A DNA stretch of 64,000 bases from NCBI GenBank assembly GCA_024343425.1, contig BRLC01000004.1, forward strand, positions 264,378-328,377. The letters are read 5' to 3'. Positions within the stretch are counted from its first letter, which is position 1. Each line of letters starts with the position of its first letter. The notes beneath the pieces were generated by a model. It was not told where the DNA came from. It searched no databases and was given only the letters and a program-made list of their open reading frames with translations. The translations under genes and the position numbers were made by a program. Shown here one piece after another: positions 33,749 through 41,933 of this stretch. The stretch is from Rhizobiaceae bacterium MnEN-MB40S (GTDB lineage: Bacteria > Pseudomonadota > Alphaproteobacteria > Rhizobiales > Rhizobiaceae).

Positions 33749-36346
33749 TTGTCAAAGGAAGCAGCGAAAGGCCTTGTAAAGCCGCCGTTCCTGAAGCGGC
33801 GGCTTAGACCTTTGTTGCTGCTTCTGATCCTTGCCATCTGCGTCGCCATGCTCTCGGTGCTAGGCTCGCGCATGGCGCGGGAGATTGCAAGCCTGCAATC
33901 TGCGCCGCTGGACAACATCCAGTGGAACCTCACACAGATCGAGATCGAATATCTGTCGCTTCTCAACAGCATCAATACCGCGCAGGACGAAGCCGGTCCC
34001 AACGAATCCGCCCTGTCGGAACTCCGCAAAAGATTTGACATTTTCTACAGCCGGATCGACACGCTACACACCGGCAGATCGTTTCGACAGATAGAAAACG
34101 ACACAGCCGCCAAACGATTGCTGATCAAGGTTCGCACAAACCTCATCGAGGCCCTTCCTGTTATCGACGGAGACGACGCCGATCTCTTTGCCTCTCTTGC
34201 CAGCCTCGAGGACAATTTTCTCCTGCTCAGACCCGATATCAGGTCTCTTTCGCTGAGAGCCGTCAAGATATTCGCGGAATCATCTGATCGGCAACGCGCA
34301 AACTTCTCGCTATTGCTTCAGCAAACAGCCATCGTCGGCGCTTTTCTCGTTCTTGCATTGCTCGTCGCCGTTTCCGTTCTCGTCCGCCAGTTTCGGGTGG
34401 CCGATCGCCGGGCGCGAGAAGCAAATCGCAGCAGTTCCCGGTTCATCAGCACGGTCAATGCGTCGCTGGACGCCATCATACTGGCCGACGCCAAAGGAAC
34501 GATTATCGATTTCAGCCCCGCCGCCGAATCCATATTCGGCTATACCCGAAATCGTGCATTGGGATCGAGCATGGCCGAGCTGATTATTCCTCCCAATTTG
34601 CGTGACGCCCACCATGCGGGGATGCAACGTTTTCTCAAGACCGGAGAGAAGAAGATTATCGACGCCGGTCGCGTCGAAGTAACCGCTATGCGATCAAACG
34701 GCGCATCTTTTCCCGTAGAACTCTCCATCGGCATGACGATGGAGCCTGAAGGACCGATCTTCATTGCCTATGTCAGGGATATTTCGCAGAGAAAACGCGA
34801 CCAGGAAGAACTGATGTCCGCCCGCGACGAAGCTATGGCCGCGGACAAGGCGAAGTCGCAATTTCTCGCCATGATGAGCCACGAAATGCGAACGCCGCTC
34901 AACGGCGTCCTCGCCACGCTCGACCTGCTGCAATCTTCAGCTCTGGACGGCCGGCAGGAAGATTATGTGCGCACCGCCATCGCCTCGGGTGAAATCCTGC
35001 AACAACATCTCGACGACGTGCTTGACATCACAAGCATCGAAGCGGGAGCCATGGAGTTCCGCTACAACTATTTTTCGCTGAACGATTTGCTGGAGGACGT
35101 GCGCAACCTGAACGAACACACGGCTGCGGAACAGAATGACGACATAGTTCTCGATATCGGAGACGGCCTCTCCAACATCTACTCCGACAGGCACCGGCTG
35201 AGACAGATCCTGCTCAACCTCGTGGGCAACGCGGTCAAGTTTACGCAGGGCGGCACGATCACCGTCACAGCGCGATCGATGTCAAGCACCTACCACAACC
35301 GAATTGTCGAATTAAAGGTAAGCGATACGGGCATTGGCATAAAGCCGGAAGACATCGAGCGCATTTTCGACGATTTTGTCACCCTGGACAGTTCCTACCG
35401 GCGAAAGACGCAAGGCTACGGACTGGGACTGGCGATCTGCCGACGAATATCTGAAGGGCTGGGCGGTCAAATCGACATCGAAAGCGCGCCAGGCGCCGGC
35501 AGCACCTTCACCGTCACCATACCAATCGCCGCGACATCGCAAATGGACGCCGAAAGCGATGCGGAATCAGACGAGAATAAAGGCGTAGACAATCTGAAAG
35601 TGCTGCTCGTCGAGGACAACGAGACGAATCGCTTCGTAGCGGTGGAACTGTTGCAAGCGGAAGGGTGTGACGTGGACGTCGCGGTCAACGGAATAGAAGG
35701 CGTGGAGAAGTCGCATAATGGAGATTTCGATCTCATCCTGATGGATATCAGCATGCCGCTGATGGATGGCATCGAGGCGACCCGCATTATCAGGAACGGC
35801 GGCGGGAAATCCGCGTCAACGCCAATCATCGGACTGACGGCCCATGCGCTGCCCCATGAACTTGAAAGCCTGACGCAGGCGGGCATGCAGGACTGCCTCA
35901 TTAAACCCTTGCGGAAGCGCAACCTGCAAGAATTGCTCAGAAGTTTCATTGAAGAGCTCCCGGCAAAGCGGAGAAGTACGGTCACTCCAAGCGAGACGCT
36001 CGACATGAGTGTTATTGAAGAACTGTCCGAGGTGTTGCCAATAGGAAAGCTGAATCAACGCCTGACACAGTTCCTGCAAGAGATCGACGAATCCGAAGCC
36101 AGTTTGAAAACGCTGTTTGCTGCCGGTCGCAACGAAGACCTGGCGCTTCTTGCGCATCGCTGCGCCGGATCCGCAGGGGCGCTCGGCGCCGTTGATCTCG
36201 CCTATACACTACGCGATATTCAGACTGCAGCGCAGGAAAGCCGCAGCCGCGAACTTGCCGGTTTGATGAGCAGCATCAATTCACGCATAGCCAACACACG
36301 TCAGGCAATGCTTGATGTCATCGCAGCAGACATCCAATCGGTCTGA
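33749..36346 (+). CDS. Membrane hybrid histidine kinase with PAS, receiver and HPt domains
   Basis: An 865-residue sensor starting at TTG (SKEAAKGLVKPPF). Domains in order: membrane helix about 22-42, periplasmic helical sensor about 45-185, second membrane helix about 190-212, PAS domain about 230-345, HisKA with His378 in MSHEMRTPLNG, HATPase with NLVGNAVKFTQ and GLGLAICRRI, receiver with Asp666 in LILMDISMP, and a C-terminal HPt with His803 in AHRCAGSAGALGA. All phosphorelay residues are intact. It is co-transcribed with the preceding periplasmic molybdopterin-domain protein. The output regulator is not known. Confidence 0.85.
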   Translation: MSKEAAKGLVKPPFLKRRLRPLLLLLILAICVAMLSVLGSRMAREIASLQSAPLDNIQWNLTQIEIEYLSLLNSINTAQDEAGPNESALSELRKRFDIFYSRIDTLHTGRSFRQIENDTAAKRLLIKVRTNLIEALPVIDGDDADLFASLASLEDNFLLLRPDIRSLSLRAVKIFAESSDRQRANFSLLLQQTAIVGAFLVLALLVAVSVLVRQFRVADRRAREANRSSSRFISTVNASLDAIILADAKGTIIDFSPAAESIFGYTRNRALGSSMAELIIPPNLRDAHHAGMQRFLKTGEKKIIDAGRVEVTAMRSNGASFPVELSIGMTMEPEGPIFIAYVRDISQRKRDQEELMSARDEAMAADKAKSQFLAMMSHEMRTPLNGVLATLDLLQSSALDGRQEDYVRTAIASGEILQQHLDDVLDITSIEAGAMEFRYNYFSLNDLLEDVRNLNEHTAAEQNDDIVLDIGDGLSNIYSDRHRLRQILLNLVGNAVKFTQGGTITVTARSMSSTYHNRIVELKVSDTGIGIKPEDIERIFDDFVTLDSSYRRKTQGYGLGLAICRRISEGLGGQIDIESAPGAGSTFTVTIPIAATSQMDAESDAESDENKGVDNLKVLLVEDNETNRFVAVELLQAEGCDVDVAVNGIEGVEKSHNGDFDLILMDISMPLMDGIEATRIIRNGGGKSASTPIIGLTAHALPHELESLTQAGMQDCLIKPLRKRNLQELLRSFIEELPAKRRSTVTPSETLDMSVIEELSEVLPIGKLNQRLTQFLQEIDESEASLKTLFAAGRNEDLALLAHRCAGSAGALGAVDLAYTLRDIQTAAQESRSRELAGLMSSINSRIANTRQAMLDVIAADIQSV

Positions 36347-36851
36347 TCCGTTCTTACAGCGCCTCAAATCCGGAGTTCGTTGCATCTTGCGGCGGGTTCG
36401 GTTCTCCATTCCGAACCGATCAGAACGTTAGCAAGTGTATGATTCTAGTGTCAATTACGGACGCAAAATGCTTCAAGCGTCGCATCAGGAATGTCACGGA
36501 CTTCATACCCGCTACACCAGCACCAATTCCCTCGCGCCAGATTTTACGCATCGTTGATCCGATTGAGCCCCCGCGCCCTGCCGCGACCACTTCGTTGTCT
36601 TCAGGGAGCCAGTTGAGGGATTTTTGATGTGTCTGAATACACATTTAGCACCCAAGCCTTATGGTGAGCGCCATCCATATACTTCGGTATATAGACCGGC
36701 ACCTCTTCAGATGAGTCTAATATTCATAGTTGCTCATATATAACCTTTTTCCGATCCCAATCCGTCGCTGATCCAGTGTTTATTCGCCCTGTCTTCAAGA
36801 CACGCCTTTCCTGCTCAAGGAGGAGGCGCTTCATACAAGATGGAGGGCGAA
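36347..36851. other. Intergenic region upstream of hfaB, AT-rich with a TTCG-loop hairpin
   Basis: No convincing gene is seen in these 505 bases. A small inverted repeat, ATATAC-TTCG-GTATAT (36677-36692), lies in an AT-rich stretch that also contains TGTGT/ACACA near 36630. This is probably the control region of the holdfast-like genes; promoter elements could not be fixed. Confidence 0.35.
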
Positions 36852-37739
36852 ATGAAACAGGAAATCGCACGCGATCGCAAGAAAGGCGACATGGCGCGCC
36901 GGATCGCCACGATGGCGCTCGGCGCAGGCCTGCTTGCGAGCGCTGGCTGCCAGACCGCCTACAAGGCGCATGAAGCAGTCACGCCCCTTAAGGGAGCGCC
37001 GGTGCAGACAAACAACACGCCATATACGGCATGTCTGGAACATCTGGCGGGCACCCTAACCAGCAAAAAACCGAATATCGCGATTGGACAGATCAGCGAC
37101 AAGACCGGGCAGAAAGCATATTCCCAATATACCGACAGTACGGAGCTCACACAGGGCGTATCGGAAATGGTTATCAGCGCGTTCTTCAAGACGCGGCAGG
37201 TGACCCTCACAGAACGCCTGGACGTGCGCGTACCTCTGGCTGAGCAGAAGTTCGTCGAAACGAATGCGATTACCCAGCCCACGCGCGGACTGTCCGTGGT
37301 GCCTGCGAACTTCGTGGTGCTCGGAGCGCTGACGGAGCTCAACTACAACATCGTGAGTGGCGGAGCGCGACTGTTTGTCGGGGGCGTGGGTGGAGGCGTC
37401 CGCAAAGCCGTCGTCAATGTCGGCCTGGACCTCCGACTGGTCGATGTCCGCTCTTTCAGAACCCTTTATGTCACAAGCCTGCAGAAACAGATCGTCGGTT
37501 ACGAGATTGAATCCGGCGTCTACCGTTTCTTTGGCGATCATCTCATCGAATTCGACGCCGGCGCTGTCAAAAACGAGCCGCTACAGCTCGGCGTTCGATC
37601 GGTCGTGGAACTGGCAACGTATCAGATCCTCACCGAAGGACTCGGTTTACCTGTCTCGAAGCGGGAAGGTTGTGAGCCGGGAGTTTCAACCCAATCAGCG
37701 GCGAACCCCAAGGAGAAAGACCATGAAAATGAAGCATAA
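36852..37739 (+). CDS. hfaB: HfaB, CsgG-family holdfast-anchoring lipoprotein
   Basis: A 295-residue outer-membrane lipoprotein: N-terminal hydrophobic stretch and lipobox LASAGC, then a CsgG-type domain. Conserved HfaB-like blocks are NIAIGQISDKTGQ, TELNYNI, VVNVGLDLRLVDVRSF, SLQKQIVGYEIESGVYRFF and EPLQLGVRSVVELA. In Caulobacter HfaB is the secretion pore for the holdfast anchor proteins HfaA and HfaD. The start at 36852 has GGAGGG just upstream; an in-frame ATG at 36840 is an alternative. The gene overlaps the next one by 17 bases. Confidence 0.8.
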   Translation: MKQEIARDRKKGDMARRIATMALGAGLLASAGCQTAYKAHEAVTPLKGAPVQTNNTPYTACLEHLAGTLTSKKPNIAIGQISDKTGQKAYSQYTDSTELTQGVSEMVISAFFKTRQVTLTERLDVRVPLAEQKFVETNAITQPTRGLSVVPANFVVLGALTELNYNIVSGGARLFVGGVGGGVRKAVVNVGLDLRLVDVRSFRTLYVTSLQKQIVGYEIESGVYRFFGDHLIEFDAGAVKNEPLQLGVRSVVELATYQILTEGLGLPVSKREGCEPGVSTQSAANPKEKDHENEA

Positions 37740-38460
37740 AAATCTGATCACCTCTTCCGCAATGATGCTGTTTATCGCAGCAACCGGAACAGCCAACGCT
37801 TTTGACGAAGTCAACTGGGTCTGGAACGCAGATGTCGCCACAACAGTGACGACAGCCGCAAGCTCGATCACCGACGTTACGCCGACCGGCTTGAACCAGG
37901 CTGAGAACGAACAGCAGACGCTGGGAGCCCTGACCTCGACGGGTAACGTTACGGCTGTCGACAATGCGCTTATCTCGGGCCTCACCGGCGCAGCGCCGAT
38001 CACGGATCTCGCCGCCGTCGAAACCTCGGCCTCTGCCCTGGGCAACAGCGCCAGCATCGAATCCGACGTTCAGGTCAGCTACGATTCGATCCAGACGTTC
38101 GGCGGCGTTGACGTGGCCCTTGCCGCGCCACTTGTAGGCGACATCGCTGACCTCAGCCTGCCGGGCACGGTCACCTCATCCTCTTCGGCCATCGGCATTC
38201 TGAACGCCTCGGTCGACAGCAGCGCAACCGGCGTGGCCAACAACCTGACGGTCAACCTAGAAACCACGTCGGACCAGGATGCCTTCGGCATCGGCAACAA
38301 CGAGCAGACGGCGCTCGCTATCGTTTCGTCAACTTCGCTCGTCGACGCAGTCAGCTTTGGCGGCTTCGCGGATCTCGGAACGCTGGACAACGCCGTCGTC
38401 AAATCCGTTTCGACTGCGGTTGGCAACAATTTCGGCGTCACCATCGACGGCATCAACTGA
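37723..38460 (+). CDS. Secreted repeat protein, HfaD/HfaA-like anchor candidate
   Basis: The 245-residue product begins MKMKHKNLITSSAMML, after AAGGAGAAAGA, with a signal peptide ending near TANA. It is rich in Ala, Ser, Thr and Asn and nearly free of Lys and Arg after the signal. A loose unit with small residues before Gly-Asn recurs: SASALGNSAS, SSAIGILNAS, SATGVANNLT, STAVGNNFGV. This resembles the surface-anchor subunits exported by HfaB. Family placement is inference from context and composition. Confidence 0.6.
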   Translation: MKMKHKNLITSSAMMLFIAATGTANAFDEVNWVWNADVATTVTTAASSITDVTPTGLNQAENEQQTLGALTSTGNVTAVDNALISGLTGAAPITDLAAVETSASALGNSASIESDVQVSYDSIQTFGGVDVALAAPLVGDIADLSLPGTVTSSSSAIGILNASVDSSATGVANNLTVNLETTSDQDAFGIGNNEQTALAIVSSTSLVDAVSFGGFADLGTLDNAVVKSVSTAVGNNFGVTIDGIN

Positions 38461-38503
38461 CGTCCGAATGCATTGGCGGAAGTCCCCCGATTTCCGCCGT
38501 GCA

Positions 38504-38537
38504 GCGGCGGGCCGATACTCGCCCGTCGGCCCGCCGC
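38504..38537 (+). terminator. Strong intercistronic hairpin between the two hfa-like subunit genes
   Basis: GCGGCGGGCCGA and TCGGCCCGCCGC make a perfect 12-bp stem with a 10-base loop and no T run. It probably protects or attenuates the message, giving different amounts of the two subunits. Confidence 0.6.
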
Positions 38538-38595
38538 AACATGTTCAACCAGCCCGTTATCGATGCGATAGCAAAGACAACAGAGGAATCGCCCG

Positions 38596-39258
38596 ATGTA
38601 CCGCACTAAAACCGTCACGGCTCATGGCATCTTCACCGCCGTTTTGTTGGGTTCGAGCATCCTGACTCACAGTCTGTCTCTTGCAGGTGGACGCGAAACG
38701 CTGAACGCCCCGCATCCCTGGGACTTCCCTGACCGCAGTCGCGATGCGGCTCTTGCGTTCCAGCTTGCCCGCGACAATGATGAGGGCCTTGCCGCAGCCG
38801 CCGGTATCGCCGCTTCAACCGGTTCTCCCATCGTCATCAACTCGACGTCCACGGCTGTCGGCAACTGGCAGCAGATAGAGATGACCCTGGGCGACGGCGC
38901 TGAGGGTATGATCATGACCGAAAATCACCAGGACAATTCCGGCAACACAAGCGCCGTCTCAGATGTCATGAACGACAGCAATCTGTCTGTTTCGAACGGC
39001 AATAGAGGACCGTCAGCAGTTCGTTCGATCTCGCAGGAAACAGGTGAACGCCAAGCTGGTCGGCCGCAGCGCGACTTCAACAGGCGACCGCCATTGCGCA
39101 GACGCCCGTTGATTGAAAAACCGACGCCAAAGCCAATGGATCATCATTGGAAACAGGCCAGCAACCGCAGTCACAAATACGATATCGACCACCGCATTGA
39201 AACGAGTGGGACTCAGGGCGATAATAACTCGAATTTCGACTGGGGAACCAGCCGATAG
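38596..39258 (+). CDS. HfaA-like secreted subunit, possibly frameshifted near 39.0 kb
   Basis: A 220-residue reading frame with a signal-like N-terminus to about residue 32 (LGSSILTHSLSLAGG). Residues 75-135 carry the same type of repeat as the preceding gene (NSTSTAVGNWQQIEMTLG, then NHQDNSGNTSAVSDVMNDS), which suits an HfaA-like subunit. From about residue 138 the composition turns basic and proline-rich (NRRPPLRRRPLIEKP), unlike the first part. Another frame over 39040-39090 reads QVNAKLVGRSATSTG, which looks more like the expected end. So the gene may be decayed or carry indels. The product name is tentative. Confidence 0.5.
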   Translation: MYRTKTVTAHGIFTAVLLGSSILTHSLSLAGGRETLNAPHPWDFPDRSRDAALAFQLARDNDEGLAAAAGIAASTGSPIVINSTSTAVGNWQQIEMTLGDGAEGMIMTENHQDNSGNTSAVSDVMNDSNLSVSNGNRGPSAVRSISQETGERQAGRPQRDFNRRPPLRRRPLIEKPTPKPMDHHWKQASNRSHKYDIDHRIETSGTQGDNNSNFDWGTSR

Positions 39259-39296
39259 CCTCACCACCGCATCGCCCGTGTTTTGAGGAGCCGGCT

Positions 39297-39920
39297 TCAG
39301 AAGATGCCGGCTTCCTTGGCGAGGATGGCTGCGTTTGTTCGATTGCGTGCTCCGAGCTTGCGACACAGAGTTTTGACGTGGAGCTTGATCGTCACTTCCT
39401 GAAGGTCGAGATTCCGTCCTATTTCCTTGTTGGAAAGACCTTCGACAAGCCCCTCCAGCACTTCCAGCTCACGCGTCGACAACTTTTCCGCCATCGGGTG
39501 CTTTTCGCTTTCCTCTTTTTCGGTAAAGAAAGCAATCGGCGCATATTGCTCCCCGGTCGCCATGAAGCGCACGGCGTGGATCAGCGATTTCGCCGTCATC
39601 GTTTTCGGCAGGAAGCCGGCCGCGCCCATGGCCAGCGCCTGTTCTGCCGCCGCCCGCGTCATGGTGCCGGAAATGATGGCGACCGGACTGCCCAGGTTGA
39701 GGTCTTTCGCCTTTTCCAGGCCTTCCAGACCGTTCATGCCGGGCATGGTGAAATCCAGAAGGACGAGGTCATAGGGCCCCTCTTTCAGCATCCTGGACTC
39801 TGCTTCCGCGAAGTCCTTCGCAACGGAAACTGAGAATCCCTCCTGCGCCGCCAGATAATCGGATATCATGTCACGAACCAGATCGTGATCGTCTGCAAGC
39901 AGCAGTTTCAGTTTTTGCAT
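39297..39920 (-). CDS. NarL/LuxR-family response regulator
   Basis: The 207-residue protein has a receiver domain (LLLADDHDLVRDM, phosphoacceptor in VLLDFTMPGMNG, Lys in AAGFLPK) and a C-terminal LuxR-type helix-turn-helix (LSTRELEVLEGLVEGLSNKEIG; VKTLCRKLGARNRT). It is convergent with the HfaA-like gene. No cognate kinase adjoins it; the hybrid kinase 3 kb away ends in an HPt and could feed it. That link is speculation. Confidence 0.85.
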   Translation of the reverse strand: MQKLKLLLADDHDLVRDMISDYLAAQEGFSVSVAKDFAEAESRMLKEGPYDLVLLDFTMPGMNGLEGLEKAKDLNLGSPVAIISGTMTRAAAEQALAMGAAGFLPKTMTAKSLIHAVRFMATGEQYAPIAFFTEKEESEKHPMAEKLSTRELEVLEGLVEGLSNKEIGRNLDLQEVTIKLHVKTLCRKLGARNRTNAAILAKEAGIF

Positions 39921-40265
39921 CGCCTTGATCTCCGGCCGTGATTCGGCGGCGTCCTACCCATCGCCGGCGCTGACCGCCATTCTCGCTCCCGGAGCGCCGA
40001 ACCTTGTATACTTTAGTGCAGCGCCAATAGTCTTCAATACAACCGACACTATAGCGGAGAAAATCTGAATCAGCGACTAATGCCGTGACCACGCTTTCGC
40101 GCCGCCCTGTGCAGCACCGCGATCCTTTATCAGTGCGACCGACAATAACTCAGTCGCTCGACACCATCAATCTGTTCGGTCTGGACATCCTATCGGCCAC
40201 CAATCGCCGGCGCTGGAAAAAGCCGACTTTATTCTGCCCCATGATTCCGGGCTCAATCTCGCCGC
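39921..40265. other. Intergenic region, no gene seen
   Basis: These 345 bases separate the response-regulator gene and the sugar-transferase remnant. Short out-of-frame stretches that may be decay of the remnant's 5' part were seen, but nothing that can be named. Confidence 0.3.
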
Positions 40266-40559
40266 GTGGACGCCGAACAGCTGCGCGCCGCAGTGTTGAA
40301 GATGAGCGACCGTCCCGGCCTCTGCTTCAAGGCAAAGGATGATCCGGGCGACGCGCTGCGCCGGCTCGACGTCAAGCCGGGGCTGACCGGGCTCTGGCAG
40401 GCGCCGGGACGCGCCGACATCGGCTTTGACCGCATGATCGAGATAGACAGCGCCTACGCCAGATCAAGAACGTTGCTTCTCGATTTCACGATCATGGCGC
40501 TGACGCTTCGCGCCGTTTTGTCTGGACGCGGGAGTTATCGAGCAATGGTGGCGGGATAA
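40266..40559 (+). pseudogene. Remnant of an exopolysaccharide-type sugar transferase
   Basis: About 97 codons keep the C-terminal signature of undecaprenyl-phosphate sugar transferases: DVKPGLTGLWQAPGRADIGF, IEIDSAYARSRTLLLDF and VLSGRGSYRA. The catalytic core with the usual DELPQL and GPRP motifs is missing; the text jumps from KAKDDPGDALRR straight to the C-terminal part. It has no membrane helices. A deletion derivative of an EPS initiation gene is the best explanation. Confidence 0.65.
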
Positions 40560-40573
40560 GGAGACGGCCCTGC

Positions 40574-41497
40574 TCAGGCGCCGGTCGGACGACCGTGAAT
40601 TACGCAGACCTCGTGATAAAGAGCGACGTCCGGATCCCGCTTTGAAAGGGTCTGAGCTTCGCATGCCGAAAGCGGCATGTCGCCCTTCTCGTCGGCAAAG
40701 AATTCGCAAACGAATTCCTTCTCCAGGCCCGTTCCCGTCAGGGCTTTTTCCAGCGCCACGAAGAACGAGATATCCGTGCCGGCGTCCTGCCGCACCATTT
40801 GTGAAGCCAGCTTTTCCGGCTCGAACCCGTTGGCCCTGAAGAAATCGAAAATAATGTCGGCTCCTATACGACAACCGAAGTTCATGACAACCTCGGCTTT
40901 AGGAGCGTGTTTGCGTATCCGGTGCAAAAGGGCCTCATTCAAGCCCAGACCGACCGCATTGAAAGGATATTCGTCAAACATCGCCCAGGGATAGTAGTGA
41001 GCGATATGATCTTCGGCCCGCTCATCCGCCCCGCTTGCCAGCGGCACGGACTGCGCCTCGCGAAACGCCGCCAGTCTGGAATCGTCGGGATCCCCTACCT
41101 GGGGGAGACAGGCGATTACGACATCTGTTTGTGCAATTTTTGCACGCGCTTCTTCTGTATCGATCAAGCTGACGGCGCCCTTGACCGGTTGGAACTGCTC
41201 GGCATGCTCAGGAGACAGGCTGCGAATATTTCGTTCGGCGAGTTCAACGAGGCGCGGATCAAGATCGCTGCCGAAAACGGTTGAAGCGCCGCACATGCGC
41301 AACACGAACGCTGCGTTGATGCCTGTGCCTATGCCGACTTCGTAAACCGTTTTGCCCTGCAGGTTGGCGCGTTCCAGACCCTTTTGAAACGTTTGCGTCC
41401 ATGGATCGCCCGGATCGAATGCGAAGCCAGGCGCTTCAGGAGTGAGCCCATAGGTTTCGTGCTCACGGGTGGCGCCAGAGCCAGTGGTTTCGACCAT
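40574..41497 (-). CDS. SAM-dependent methyltransferase, candidate methionine S-methyltransferase (MmtN-like)
   Basis: A 307-residue class I methyltransferase. Motif I is VYEVGIGTGINAA, preceded by GDPWTQTFQKGLERA and followed by VFGSDLDPRLVELAERNI, then VVIACLPQV as motif IV and VGLGLNEALLHRI, VVMNFGCRIGADIIFDFF later. As I recall them, plant methionine S-methyltransferases share this unusual run: a TF(Y/Q)xGL segment, (A/Y)E(L/V)GxGxG, GxDxxPR, CxPQ and FGLGL or GLGL, then NxGxRxG. Bacterial MmtN enzymes of that family start DMSP synthesis from methionine. The assignment is by remembered motif order, without a search; other small-molecule methyltransferases remain possible. Confidence 0.55.
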   Translation of the reverse strand: MVETTGSGATREHETYGLTPEAPGFAFDPGDPWTQTFQKGLERANLQGKTVYEVGIGTGINAAFVLRMCGASTVFGSDLDPRLVELAERNIRSLSPEHAEQFQPVKGAVSLIDTEEARAKIAQTDVVIACLPQVGDPDDSRLAAFREAQSVPLASGADERAEDHIAHYYPWAMFDEYPFNAVGLGLNEALLHRIRKHAPKAEVVMNFGCRIGADIIFDFFRANGFEPEKLASQMVRQDAGTDISFFVALEKALTGTGLEKEFVCEFFADEKGDMPLSACEAQTLSKRDPDVALYHEVCVIHGRPTGA

Positions 41498-41635
41498 CTT
41501 TTTTCCTTTTTTTCAGGATGGCGCAGCCGTGTCGAATGCTGCGCTTTTGCAGCGTCTTTCTTGCTGTTGCCGTCGGGTGCGGCCGCTCGCAAGCGTCGCA
41601 GTTCGTCAGTGCAGCGCTGTTGCTTGCAAAAGAAA

Positions 41636-41652
41636 ACCGCCGGAACGGCGGT
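41636..41652 (-). terminator. Rho-independent terminator after the 90-residue gene
   Basis: Read on the minus strand, ACCGCCG-TTC-CGGCGGT is followed by TTTTCTTTT. It lies 8 bases after the stop of the small gene and 139 bases before the methyltransferase start, so the two are probably separate units. Confidence 0.75.
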
Positions 41653-41660
41653 GCAGGTTT

Positions 41661-41933
41661 TCAGGACGCCTGATGGATCGTGTCGGTCAACCGAGCGGAT
41701 ACTGTACGTGAGGAAGCCAGATGTGCGGGCATTTGCCTGACATCGGACGCCAGATACACATCACCGGCCATGGCTCCCAGAGAACTGACAAGGCGCGCGC
41801 AATCACATGCCGTATCGACCAGGACACTGAGCGGCAATTTGCTGTCCGGCAACCCGATGAGCGCCTGCTTGATGCGCAGGACAGTCGGCGCCGTGGAAAG
41901 ACCGCTACAATTAATGGTGTTCGAGACGTGCAT
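41661..41933 (-). CDS. Small protein of unknown function (weakly TusA/SirA-like)
   Basis: A 90-residue product with a good ribosome site (AAGGAG, seven bases before ATG). The sequence MHVSNTINCSGLSTAPTV then LRIKQALIGL and LPLSVLVDTACD has the length and order of a TusA/SirA-like fold (Cys and Gly near the N-terminus, helix, strand), but the Cys-Pro motif of TusA is not present. It is followed by a terminator and preceded by a large stem-loop. The function is not known. Confidence 0.5.
   Translation of the reverse strand: MHVSNTINCSGLSTAPTVLRIKQALIGLPDSKLPLSVLVDTACDCARLVSSLGAMAGDVYLASDVRQMPAHLASSRTVSARLTDTIHQAS

Noticed and set aside
36420..36644. Small open frames in the 36.4-36.7 kb gap
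   Set aside because: Both strands give short frames without ribosome sites, signal peptides or recognisable motifs.
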